Part shown: positions 36,671 to 46,400 of the stretch, piece by piece
Layout: each line of letters begins with the position of its first letter
How positions within the stretch are numbered: position 1 is the first letter of the stretch
NCBI RefSeq assembly: GCF_029784135.1
Contig: NC_073745.1
Span: 52,528,285 to 52,592,284 of the forward strand
Origin: Toxorhynchites rutilus septentrionalis
Lineage: Eukaryota > Arthropoda > Insecta > Diptera > Culicidae
Reading direction: 5' to 3'
Length of the DNA stretch: 64,000 bases
Program-made: the position numbers and the translations under genes
Notes under the pieces: generated by a model
What the model saw: only the letters and a program-made list of their open reading frames with translations
The model's database searches: none
Told to the model about the DNA's origin: nothing

Positions 36671-38566
36671 GATTCAGTTTCCATGGAAATTCTCTCAGAG
36701 AAGCTTCATAATCGTGGACTTTCACCAATTCTCAATAATTTCCTGTACAATTTACTGTCAGAAAAGCACATGATTTTCAATCATGGCAGCTCGAAATCTT
36801 TTCGTTACAGTTTTATGGGCCTACCACAAGGCTCCTGCCTAAGCCCCCTCTTGTACAGTTTTTACGTCAATGATATGGATGATTGTCTAACTAGAGACTG
36901 CACGCTGAGACAACTTGCAGACGATGGAGTTATTTCCATCACGGGTACTAATCCCGTCGTTCTGCAAAAGTCGTTGCAAGATACCCTGAACAATCTGTTC
37001 ACGTGGGCCCTCAAGCTGGGTATCGAATTCTCTACGGAGAAAACTGAAATGGTTGTTTTTTCTAGGAAGCACGAACCAGCCCAATTCCAGCTTTACCTAT
37101 CCGGCAAAACGATCCAACACTCTATGTTTTTCAAATACCTGGGTGTATATTTTGATTCTAAGTGTACCTGGGGGAGACACATTGCGTATTTGAAACAGAA
37201 ATGCCAGCAAAGAATCAATTTTCTCCAAACAATTACCGGAACATGGTGGGGTGCCCATCCAGGAGACCTCATTCAGTTGTACAAAACAACGATATTATCA
37301 GTGTTAGAATATGGCAGTTTTTGCTTCCGATCAGCTGCCAGGATTCATATTCTCAAGCTGGAGAGGATACAATATCGTTGCTTGCGTATAGCCATGGGGT
37401 GTTTGCATTCGACACATACGATGAGTCTCGATGTTTTGGCAGGAGTACCCCCGCTTACTCTTCGGTTCACAGAATTATCCTACAGATTTCTCATCCGTTG
37501 CAAGATCATGAATCCATTGGTGATAGATAACTTCGAAAATCTACTCCAACTGACTCCTCAGTCAAGTTTTATGTCTTTATACCATGAGTACCTTACCCAC
37601 GACGTGCACCCTTCACCAGGCATCACCAACCAAGTTTGCTTCCCTTACTTCTGCAATTCCTCTGTCATTTTTGATCTGTCCATGCGACAAAAAATTCATG
37701 GAACCCCAGATCACCTACGCTCCGATTCTATTCCGCCGATATTTTCGGCAGAATATGGGAAAGTTGGATCTGATAAAATGTTCTTTACTGACGGTTCATT
37801 CATAAACGGGTCCACTGGCTTCGGCATCTTCAATGAAAATTCCAGTGCCTCTTTCAAACTCAAAGATCCTCGCTGAACTGGGTACGATATATTACGCATT
37901 AGGGATCATTGAAACATTGCCCATCGACCACTATTTTATTTTTTCAGACAGTCTCAGCTCAATAGAGGCAATCCGCTCAATGAAAGTTGATAAATGCTCA
38001 TCTTATTTCCTAACAAGAATAAGACAACTATTGAGTGTTTTGGTCGAAAAATTATTCAAGATTACCTTAGCATGGGTTCCCTCTCATTGCTCGATACCGG
38101 GGAATGAGAAAGCGGACTCGCTAGCTAAGGTGGGCGCTTTAGAAGGCACACTTTTTGAAAGGCAAATTGCTTATAATGATTTTTTCCACATTCCTCGTCA
38201 GTATACGCTCGTAAGTTGGCAGCGCATGTGGAGTGAAGATGAGTTCGGTCGTTGGTTACACACGGTTATCCCTAAGGTCTCGACGAGTGCATGGTTCAAG
38301 GGATTGAATGTAGGTCGTGATTTCATTCGCGTGATACCTCGGCTTATGTCCAATCACTACAACCTAAACGCGCATCTCTATCGCATTGGGCTCGCAGCAA
38401 ACAATCTTTGTGATTGTGGCGATGGCTACCACGACATCGAGCATGTTGTCTGGTCGTGTATCCGGTTCCATGCTGCTCGCTCTCAGCACTGAGAACACAA
38501 GGCAGACAATCGGATATCCCCGTCCGGGATATCTTAGATATCTTCATATCCCTCCCATCCAAACAA
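36671..38566 (+). pseudogene. Divergent LINE ORF2 (RT and RNase H), frameshifted
   Basis: Starts at DSVSMEILSEKLHNRGL of the RT; the preceding codons in the frame belong to the foldback host sequence. It contains MGLPQGSCLSPLLYSFYVND, the catalytic LRQLADDGVISI, the segment EFSTEKTEMVVFSRKH and the first RNase H Asp (FFTDGSFINGS). A short deletion near 37862-37875 shifts the frame; the RNase H continues from 37868 as AELGTIYYALG, FSDSLSSIEA, WVPSHCSIPGNEKADSLAK and the Cys-His segment CDCGDGYHDIEHVVWSC. A second shift near 38490 precedes the terminal TQGRQSDIPVRDILDIF, ending at 38566. Confidence 0.9.
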
Positions 38567-39017
38567 TAAACTTTTACTTAGTCGCGGCAATACATACACA
38601 CACTCTTTACAGATGCACGGGCCGAAGGTTGTGCAGTCCACTGATCGTTCAACAAGAGCCAAAGGTTGTACCGCTCATGACAACTCTACACGAGCTGATG
38701 ATTGCGCCGTCTAGTGACCATTCTATCCTGGATTCCTCGAGTCGAGAAAGACGCACCACGCTAGATATGGGGTACAGACTAGGGGGGCGTTGCTGATTAA
38801 TGGTCAGCTGCATCCCAATAGGAGGTATCCCGTGTCGGGCACACGTACAGAGCATCGAAGACTGCAACATACCAATTATGAGAACACTTGTAATACTAAC
38901 CTCGAGCCAACCGCGAGTAATCGGTTACACATTACTAACATAGTTGTAAGCAAACATTGTCGAAATATTGAACTCCCGGCCCCGTTAGGCTGACGCCATA
39001 TGAGCCTTAATAAAAAT
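36671..39017 (+). mobile_element. Divergent RNase H LINE, 5'-truncated, inside a foldback element
   Basis: Related to, but clearly distinct from, the family at 20.0 and 41.9 kb. It begins in the middle of the reverse transcriptase, runs through RNase H and ends with a 3' UTR of about 450 bp that keeps the CTCGAG..ACCGCGAGTAATCGG block (38901-38925) before an AT-rich tail. The flanking foldback sequence rejoins across it (CAAAG before, TTTTGGATCCTCG after). A target duplication was not clear. Confidence 0.85.
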
Positions 39018-39870
39018 ATATATTTTGGATCCTCGAAAATCTTCCCAGGAGGGTGTAAAGGAAATTTAGAAAATCAAATATTTTTTTTCGATGCCAAATG
39101 ACTTAAAAATGCATGAAACGTCGGGATCTGGTGTCATCTCGAAAAAAATGTTTGGGCCGAAAATCGATCTTTTGGGACTTAGCCTGAGAGGCAATGAAGG
39201 TATGGAAAAAAAATTATTATCGAATTTAAAGAACCGACCATGTACATTTTGTTTATTGCCCCAACCAAAAATTACCTGTGCAAAATTTCAGCTCAATCGG
39301 ACATGATTTAGGGGTGCCTCAAAGCACCCAAAGTTTTGGTTTTTTTTGCCACTTCAAGTCCCGAAAAGTCGGTTTTCGGCCAAAAATGTTTTTTCGAGAT
39401 AACACCATATCTCGACGTTTTACGCATTTTCAAGTCATTTGGCATTGACAAAAAAATTTCAATTTTCAAAATTTTCTTTACTTCTCCCTTGGAAAATTTT
39501 CGAGGATGAAAAAATTTAAACTTTTAGAGCTTAGAGGCACCCCTAAATCATGTCCGATTGAGCTGAAACTGTACACAGATCATTTTTTATTTTTTTTTTC
39601 CTTACCTTCATAGCCTCTCAGGCTATGTCCCAAAAGGTCGACTTTCGTTGAAAAATATTTTTAGAGATGACACCAGATCTCGTTTCATGCATTTTTAAGG
39701 CATTTGGTATCGAAAAAAAAATTTCGATTTTCTAAATTTCCTTTACTCCCCCTTTGGAAGATTTTTGAGGATTTTTGAGCCAATAAACAAAATATACATG
39801 GTCGGTTTTTGAAATTTGACATGACCATTTTCGCTGCCACCCTAGTGACCATTTCCATTTTAGGGTTGTC
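39018..39870. mobile_element. Foldback element, right part
   Basis: Continues the structure broken at 36670. Direct words (GGATCCTCGAAAATCTTCC, CCAAATGACTTAAAAATGCA, TCGGACATGATTTAGGGG at 39297) are followed by their inverted counterparts (CCCCTAAATCATGTCCGA at 39540, GGCATTTGGTATCGA at 39699, ACATGGTCGGTTTTTGAAA at 39796). With 36530-36670 this makes an element of about 1 kb able to fold on itself. It is the same family as 48877-49310. Confidence 0.75.
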
Positions 39871-40738
39871 CAAAAAATCAACTTTTTCCTCTTTTTCCAA
39901 AAATAACTTTTTTTCAAAAATTCATAACTTTTGAACTACTAGACCGATTTAGATTATCGACATATCAAATTAAAGCCAATCACAGTGGATTAACACAAAT
40001 ATTTAATGTATTTAATAATCCTTTAAAACATGTGATTCCGTAAAAATATACTATAAAACTACTGTAACTCATGAAAAAGACAATTTTATTCGTATGTTTT
40101 GAAACATTCGAATACCTTATTTGACACATTCAAAAAAGTGGGCAAACCATGATCATATTTTCGACTGGACAAACCAAAATCATTTACCTTAGATTAATTT
40201 GAAACGCTCTGCAGCTTCGACATGATAGGCTGGATTTTTTTGCATCAAAGGAAAAGTTGTTCGAAGACTATTCAATACAAATCTCTTTCATTAGATATTG
40301 TATATTTTAGCCATAGTAGAAAGAAAAACAAAATAAAAAAAGTGATGTTTTGAAGAAAACCAGTTTAAAAGTTCTTTTTGCCATAACTAGACGAAATGAA
40401 AATAGCAGCGAAAGAGATTTTTCCTGCTGATAAGTATAATGAATTCCAAATTTCACTCGAATAAATAATCGAGAAAATAATAATCATGGTATAGTTGATC
40501 ATCTTCTCACCTCCACAGATTCCATAGTAAACACTTATTTTGCAAAGGAGAAAATTAATTGTAAGAATCTTTCAGACGAAATAATCATTCTATTGAAGAA
40601 AACAATTGTTGAATCAGGAAAAGATGATGATGAATCTGATGACAGTTATGGAAAAGAAAAAAAATGAAGAAGAAAAAGAAGAAGAAGAAGAGAAAGATGA
40701 TAGTTTTGATTGTTTTTTGTATTAACTGTGTTGCTTTA
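39871..40738. other. AT-rich DNA with a GAA-rich stretch
   Basis: It begins with a segment common next to such foldback sequences (TAACTTTTGAACTACTAGAC). A (GAA)n-like run is present at about 40663-40695. No gene recognised. Confidence 0.4.
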
Positions 40739-40740
40739 AA

Positions 40741-40999
40741 TTGAGGGGCTTAGAATGCAAGGGGTGTAAGTGACTTGATCGATTTCTCTTCATCAACTAT
40801 TTCTTCAGTTAATAACTCAAATGTAGAAACGTTCCAATTTGAGTTTGCTATAGAATCCGATAGATGAGGCTCTGACCTGTCTTCCGCATTGTCAAATACA
40901 GCTAGGAATGTATTTGCAGCTAAGTTATGACCAAAAGAGAGAGTCGATGTAGAGAAATCGTTGAAATCACTTACACCCCTTTCATTCTAAGCCCCTCAA
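40741..40999. mobile_element. 259-bp MITE with about 37-bp inverted repeats
   Basis: The left end TTGAGGGGCTTAGAATG(C)AAGGGGTGTAAGTGA is mirrored by the right end (complement of CACTTACACCCCTTTCATTC, then TAAGCCCCTCAA, ending at 40999). There are only one or two differences. No coding capacity, and the target duplication is ambiguous. Confidence 0.85.
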
Positions 41000-41001
41000 T
41001 T

Positions 41002-41570
41002 GTAATAAATTGAATTTATTTGATTTGACGGGTCGTTCATAAACTACGTGATATTTTTTTGAATGGAGAGGATGCCCAGTGAGATTACCGATAAAAAAAT
41101 TACATAAAAAAGTATGTAAAAATACTACATGGGGAGGGTGCAGAAAAATCACGTGCTTTCTGGACGGCGCCAAATAAAAAATGGATACCAGATTCATGTT
41201 CAGCATCCCGAAATTATGAAAATACCACGTTTTTTTCGCATTTGACGACACTTTTTTGGTTTGGCCAGCCTTTGTATGGAGTCGCCCCAACTGTGCTTTG
41301 GTGTAGCCATTCGTCTCTCCGGTTATGTCCCCGTCTTTACCCACACGTTTTTTTTCTGCCAAAATCTCAGGAAAATTGAATTTGAAAAAAAAATAGAAAT
41401 CGAAGGATGGTGTCCAAGACACAACTACATCTTTAATGTAGGACTACTAAGTTATTATATTAAATTCGCCTGTTTATCACTTCCGACAATATCTTAGGAA
41501 GGAATGAAACATAATAATCAATTTGTAGAATTTATTCATATATACAGAAAGGCAATTTGGAAAGCCCTGA
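41002..41570. other. Unassigned repeats and spacer
   Basis: The segment starting GGGTCGTTCATAAACTACGTG (41028) resembles the CGTGCACAAATTACGTAACG sequence at 47593, a kind often repeated in mosquito DNA. No gene recognised. Confidence 0.4.
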
Positions 41571-41942
41571 GCAGTGTTGCCACATTTTTATCTGTACCAG
41601 AAGGGTAAAAAATGTTTCTCATCTGTACTTTTTCTTAAAAAAATCTGTACCATAAATTTGTACCATCGGCAATATTCGTCGCAAAGAAAAATAATTAAGT
41701 ATGAACAAATACCCATTTATTCACTAGAAAATATTATTTTTAATTACTAACTTTATATCTAGATTTACTCACTACAAATACATGCATGAGGTACAAATTT
41801 GTTCTTCACATCAAACTGCACAGATACGTTTTGTTTTCATCCATACCAAGAGATGCATCTCTAGTGATTTCAGGTAATAATACTGACGAAAAAAGAGAGA
41901 AATTTTACACGCGGGAAAAATCTGTATCAATCTGTACTTTTT
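41571..41942. repeat. CTGTAC-rich repeat, left part (target of the LINE)
   Basis: Begins CAGTGTTGCCACATTTTTAT and carries many TCTGTACC/TCTGTACTTTT words. It is cut at 41942 by the LINE and resumes at 46298. The 5.75-kb fragment shares its end sequence. Confidence 0.65.
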
Positions 41943-41964
41943 TCCGGTGATACCCCCTGTTAGC

Positions 41965-42282
41965 ATGCCTAAAAAATCGAGTGCAGCGGACAAGCAAAAT
42001 CAGGTTCCTCCTGGTTTCCGTGGGAATAATTCACCTTCGAATGGCCCAGCACTCGAGGGGACATCAAAAACCCCAACTGTCCCTGTTAATCCGTCCAGTT
42101 CAACTTCCCAATCGGGATTTATAAAGTTGTCTGACCTTTTGGACCAAATCTTCAAGTGTTTTAATGTTTCCGACTCCATCAGAACCCTTGTCATCTTAAT
42201 GCTTCCAGTATTAAAGACAATTTTGCAACAATTGATGCAAACATGGCCCCTCCTTGCAATGATTATCTCTCTTGATGTCTAA
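41965..42282 (+). CDS. LINE ORF1, short proline/serine-rich protein
   Basis: ATG at 41965 (MPKKSSAADKQNQVPPGF), 105 codons, TAA at 42280-42282. The first 50 residues are rich in Ser, Pro and Asn. Residues about 55-100 look helical and hydrophobic (FIKLSDLLDQIF, TLVILMLPVLKTILQQLMQ). No Cys-His zinc knuckle is seen, unlike most I-type ORF1 proteins, so this is either an unusual minimal ORF1 or the remaining end of a longer one. The stop overlaps the ORF2 start (ATGTCTAA, 42275-42282), an arrangement suited to termination-reinitiation. The function is inferred from position only. Confidence 0.6.
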   Translation: MPKKSSAADKQNQVPPGFRGNNSPSNGPALEGTSKTPTVPVNPSSSTSQSGFIKLSDLLDQIFKCFNVSDSIRTLVILMLPVLKTILQQLMQTWPLLAMIISLDV

Positions 42283-45200
42283 TTCAAATAGAGAGGTCGG
42301 AGATATCACTGTTTTACAGTGGAATTGTCGTAGTCTTATCCCTAAATTGGATACATTCAAAATTTTAATTCATAACTACAATTGTGATGTTTTTGCTCTG
42401 TCCGAAACTTGGCTTTCTTCGCGAGATGATATCTCTTTCCACGATTTTAATATTATACGCTTGGACCGTGATGATAGATACGGAGGGGTGCTTTTGGGGA
42501 TCAATAAGTGCCACTCATTTTTTAGAATTGACCTTCCACCTATTGGAGGGATCGAAGCTGTTGCTTGTCATGCAAACATCAGAGGCAAAGACCTCTGTAT
42601 TGTCAGCTTGTATTGGCCTCCGAGAGCAGCGGTTAGCCGCAAACAACTTGATGACATGTGCTCACTCCTTCCTGAGCCACGATTGATCTTGGGAGACTTC
42701 AACTCTCACGGAACTGCCTGGGGGGAACAGTACGACGACAATCGTTCATTGTTGATATATGACCTTTGTAACAGCTTCAATATGACCGTTTTGAACACTG
42801 GGGAAACAACACGTGTACCTAAACCTCCTGCTAACCCAAGTGCTCTTGACCTCTCGCTTTGCTCGAACTCACTATCGTTAGATTGCAAGTGGAATGTAAT
42901 CCAGGACCCCAACGGCAGTGACCACTTGCCAATCAAAATTTCCATCACCATTGGTTCGAATTCTTCTGAATCTATAAACATGGCATATGACCTCACAAGA
43001 CACATTGACTGGAAAAAATATGCGGACGCGATTGCTCTAGCCATCAATTCCAGAGATGGTTTACCTCCATTGGAGGTGTATAACTTCCTTTCTCGTTTGA
43101 TCTATGACAGCGCGGTTCGCGCTCAAACGAAACCCATCCCAGGTTCCACCATTTCCCGAAGGCCTCCCAATCTATGGTGGGATAGCCAATGTTCCAAGCT
43201 TTATGTAGAAAAATCGAATGCATTTAAAGCTTTTCGGAAACGTGGAACCCCTGAAAATTTTCAAACGTATTTAGCCCTTGAAGATCAATTTAAAAGCTTA
43301 ATCAATGGGAAAAAACGTGCATATTGGCGAAATTTCATGGGAGGTTTGTCACGAGAAACGTCAATGAAAAAATTATGGAAAGTGGCTCGAAACATGAGAA
43401 ATCGCTCTTCAACGAATGAAAGCGAAGAATATTCACATCGATGGATTTTTAATTTTGCACGGAAGGTTTGTCCTGATTCCGCTCCTGTGCAAAAAATTGT
43501 TCGAGATATTTCACAAGATAGGTGCGATCTTGATTCCGAGTTTTCGATGGTAGAATTCTCTCTTGCTCTCCTTTCATGTAACAATTTTGCTCCGGGATCG
43601 GATAGAATTAAGTTCAACTTGCTGAAAAACCTCCCTGATGTGGCGAAACATCGCTTGTTGAATTTATTCAATCGGTTTCTGGAACATAATATTGTTCCAG
43701 ATGATTGGAGACAAGTACGAGTTATAGCTATTCAAAAACCCACGTCCGACTTCAATTCGTACCGCTCAATAGCAATGCTGTCTTGTATACGGAAATTGTT
43801 GGAGAAAATGATCTTGTTTCGCCTTGATCGATGGGTTGAAACGAATGGCCTACTCTCAGATACACAATATGGGTTCCGCAGGGGCAAGGGGACGAATGAT
43901 TGTCTTGCGTTGCTTTCTTCAGAAATTCAAATGGCTTACGCCGAAAAAAAACAAATGGCTTCAGTATTCTTGGACATAAAGGGGACCTTTGATTCTGTTT
44001 CAATAGAGGTTTTGTCAGACAAATTACACTCTCGGGGTCTGCCGCCTCTATTGAATAATATGTTATATAACTTGCTTTGTGAGAAACATTTGAACTTTTC
44101 TCACGGAGATTCGGCAGTAAGTTGGGTCTCTTACATGGGCCTCCCCCAGGGCTCATGTTTAAGCCCCCTTTTGTACAACTTCTATGTAAGCGACATCGAC
44201 AATTGCCTTACACAAAATTGCAGCCTAAGACAACTTGCAGATGATGGAGTGGTGTCTGTCGTAGGATCAAACGAATCCGACCTGCAAGGACCCTTACAAG
44301 ATACTTTGAACAATTTTTCAACCTGGGCCATTGGGCTAGGGATCGAATTCTCCACGGAGAAAACAGAGATGGTGGTTTTTTCTAGGAAGCATAGACCAGC
44401 AAAACCAAGGCTTCAACTTTTGGGTAAACCGATCACTCATGCTATGTCATTCAAGTATCTTGGGGTCTGGTTCGACTCCAAATGTACTTGGGGGGCCCAT
44501 ATTAGGTATCTGAGTAAAAAATGCCAACAAAGAATAAACTTTCTCCGTACAATTACCGGCACCTGGTGGGGAGCCCATCCAGAAGATCTTATAATGTTGT
44601 ATCGAACAACTATTCTCTCAGTGATAGAGTACGGCAGTTTCTGTTTTCAATCAGCTGCCAAAACACACCTCATTAAACTCGAGCGAATTCAGTATCTTTG
44701 TCTCCGTATCGCGTTGGGATGTATGCCCTCAACGCATACCATGAGTCTCGAGGTTTTGGCAGGCCTACTCCCACTAAAAGATCGCTTCAATTTATTATCT
44801 CTTCGGTTCTTCATCCGGTGTAAGGTCATGAACCCATTGGTGATCGGAAATTTTGAGCAGCTGATCGAGCTAAATTTTCACTCCGGATTCATGAGTTCAT
44901 ATCATGAATTCATCTCCATGCAGGTTGATCCTTCTTCGTATATTCCCAACCGTGTTTGTTTCCCTGACTACATCAATTCCTCTGTGCATTTTGATCTGTC
45001 CATGAAGCAAGATATCCATGGATATTCAGATTACCAACGATCGAGGATCGCTCCAACGATCTTCGATGAAAAGTATGGGGGTATCAATTGTGATAATATG
45101 TACTTTACTGATGGGTCCACTATAAACGAGTCCACAGGATTTGGAGTGTTCAACGAATTTTTTAGCACCTCACACAGTCTTCAGAATCCTTGCACAGTGT

Positions 45201-45949
45201 ATATTGCTGAATTGGCAGCAATTCATTGGGCGCTGGACAGCGTCGCCTCACGACCTGTTGAACACTATTACATTGTAACGGATAGTCTTAGCTCTGTCGA
45301 AGCTATCCGTTCAGTGAGGCCGGAAAAGCACTCGCCGTACTTCCTTGAGAGAATACGAGAAATTTTGAGTGCTTTATCCAGACGCTGTTATGTCATTACC
45401 TTTATCTGGGTCCCTTCACATTGCTCCATTCCGGGTAATGAGAGGGCTGACTCATTAGCAAAGGTAGGTGCAATTGAAGGCGATATTTATCAGCGTCAAA
45501 TCGCCTTCAATGAATTTTATTCTTTAGTTCACAAAAATACCATCGCTAACTGGCAACGCAAGTGGAATGAAGATGAATTGGGCCGGTGGTTTCACTCGAT
45601 TATCCCTAAGGTTAGCCTCAAACCGTGGTTCAAAAGTCTGGACTTGAGTCGGGACTTTATTCGCACCTTCTCCCGACTCATGTCCAATCACTGTTCGTTA
45701 GATGCACTACTCTTTCGTTTCAATCTTGCCAGCAGCAATCTCTGCGTTTGTGGCCAAGGTTATCACGACATCGAGCACATTGTTTGGTCGTGCGAGGTGT
45801 ATCTGGTCGCCAGATCGAATTTAGAAAACTCCCTTCGGGCCCGAGGAAGACAGCCCAATGTGCCGGTGAGAGATGTGTTGGCTCGGTTAGACCTTGATTA
45901 CATGTCCCATATATATGTTTTCCTTAAAGCTATAGATCTTCGTGTGTGA
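42275..45949 (+). CDS. LINE ORF2: endonuclease, reverse transcriptase, RNase H
   Basis: An uninterrupted frame of 1224 codons from the ATG at 42275. Endonuclease, residues 10-225: LQWNCRS, SETWL (44-47), GDFNSHG (140-146), SDHLPI (215-220). RT, about 470-740: FLDIKGTFDSVS, MGLPQGSCLSP, and the catalytic box as RQLADDGVV (654-657 LADD). RNase H, about 940-1070: Asp945 (FTDGS), Glu979 (AELAAIHWAL), Asp1003 (VTDSLSS), Asp1059 (NERADSLAK). A C-terminal Cys-His segment (CVCGQGYHDIEHIVWSC) follows. Compared with the 20-kb copy it lacks 9 nt (or thereabouts) that encode GKP in IQKPGKPAS, and has YRSI for YRPI, so activity is doubtful despite the open frame. It would nick the target and reverse transcribe its own RNA in the nucleus. 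Confidence 0.93.
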   Translation: MSNSNREVGDITVLQWNCRSLIPKLDTFKILIHNYNCDVFALSETWLSSRDDISFHDFNIIRLDRDDRYGGVLLGINKCHSFFRIDLPPIGGIEAVACHANIRGKDLCIVSLYWPPRAAVSRKQLDDMCSLLPEPRLILGDFNSHGTAWGEQYDDNRSLLIYDLCNSFNMTVLNTGETTRVPKPPANPSALDLSLCSNSLSLDCKWNVIQDPNGSDHLPIKISITIGSNSSESINMAYDLTRHIDWKKYADAIALAINSRDGLPPLEVYNFLSRLIYDSAVRAQTKPIPGSTISRRPPNLWWDSQCSKLYVEKSNAFKAFRKRGTPENFQTYLALEDQFKSLINGKKRAYWRNFMGGLSRETSMKKLWKVARNMRNRSSTNESEEYSHRWIFNFARKVCPDSAPVQKIVRDISQDRCDLDSEFSMVEFSLALLSCNNFAPGSDRIKFNLLKNLPDVAKHRLLNLFNRFLEHNIVPDDWRQVRVIAIQKPTSDFNSYRSIAMLSCIRKLLEKMILFRLDRWVETNGLLSDTQYGFRRGKGTNDCLALLSSEIQMAYAEKKQMASVFLDIKGTFDSVSIEVLSDKLHSRGLPPLLNNMLYNLLCEKHLNFSHGDSAVSWVSYMGLPQGSCLSPLLYNFYVSDIDNCLTQNCSLRQLADDGVVSVVGSNESDLQGPLQDTLNNFSTWAIGLGIEFSTEKTEMVVFSRKHRPAKPRLQLLGKPITHAMSFKYLGVWFDSKCTWGAHIRYLSKKCQQRINFLRTITGTWWGAHPEDLIMLYRTTILSVIEYGSFCFQSAAKTHLIKLERIQYLCLRIALGCMPSTHTMSLEVLAGLLPLKDRFNLLSLRFFIRCKVMNPLVIGNFEQLIELNFHSGFMSSYHEFISMQVDPSSYIPNRVCFPDYINSSVHFDLSMKQDIHGYSDYQRSRIAPTIFDEKYGGINCDNMYFTDGSTINESTGFGVFNEFFSTSHSLQNPCTVYIAELAAIHWALDSVASRPVEHYYIVTDSLSSVEAIRSVRPEKHSPYFLERIREILSALSRRCYVITFIWVPSHCSIPGNERADSLAKVGAIEGDIYQRQIAFNEFYSLVHKNTIANWQRKWNEDELGRWFHSIIPKVSLKPWFKSLDLSRDFIRTFSRLMSNHCSLDALLFRFNLASSNLCVCGQGYHDIEHIVWSCEVYLVARSNLENSLRARGRQPNVPVRDVLARLDLDYMSHIYVFLKAIDLRV

Positions 45950-46297
45950 TTGCTCCTACATTCTTATACCCTCCTTTCCTTCCTTTGCGGGTAATTTGTC
46001 CCCTTGCCATAAATAGTAGAATAAGTTGAAATGTAAATACACTATAGATATACAAATAGATTTATAAATTGAGTGTTCATCAACATTGTAACAAATTTCC
46101 TTATATCCCATCCTTCTCCTAAAAATATATCACCCTTCTAAACTCGAGTACACCGCGAGTAATCGGTTTTCCACCTTACTAACCATAGATGTAAGAAAAT
46201 TGTTTATATATATAGTTTTAAAATTATATTTAAGAATTCGGCTCCTTTAAACGTAAGTAACTGAGCCTGTAAAAATAAACGAATTAAAAAAAAAAAA
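45950..46297 (+). other. LINE 3' UTR with conserved terminal block and poly-A
   Basis: About 345 bp. The segment from CACCCTTCTAAACTCGAG to GCGAGTAATCGGTTTTCC is kept in all five LINE ends in this window. Next comes GGCTCCTTTAAAC...TAACTGAGCCTGTAAAAATA and the A tail. Confidence 0.8.
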
Positions 46298-46400
46298 AAT
46301 CTGTACTTTTTGACGGAAATCTGTAATCTGTACCAAAAATAACGAAAAGATCTGTACCTTTCCAGATAAATCTGTACGTGGGCCAGTGTTGCCAGTGTTG
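46298..46400. repeat. CTGTAC-rich repeat, right part
   Basis: The continuation of 41571-41942 after the LINE: TCTGTAATCTGTACC, CTTTCCAGATAAATCTGTAC and GGCCAGTGTTGCC. The end is related to the 5.75-kb fragment in the opposite orientation. Confidence 0.65.

Larger units (their letters stand above)
41943..46297 (+). mobile_element. RNase H LINE, near full length, two ORFs, 14-bp target duplication
   Basis: A 4355-bp element flanked by AATCTGTACTTTTT (41929-41942 and 46298-46311). It has a very short leader (about 22 bp), a small ORF1, a long ORF2 with endonuclease, reverse transcriptase and RNase H, a 345-bp 3' UTR with the CTCGAG..ACCGCGAGTAATCGG block (about 46142-46167), and a poly-A tail. 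RNase H together with an APE-type endonuclease places it in the I superfamily (I/LOA-like). The precise clade needs a tree. It is the youngest-looking LINE in the window. Confidence 0.92.

Noticed and set aside
36240..36900. Histone gene on the minus strand upstream of the hairpin
   Set aside because: No histone-like frame precedes the hairpin; the sequence soon becomes foldback element and LINE.
38386..38796. 136-codon plus-strand frame
   Set aside because: It is the wrong frame of the LINE RNase H tail followed by its 3' UTR.
42706..44156. Minus-strand frames of 113-134 codons
   Set aside because: They are antisense shadows of the LINE ORF2.
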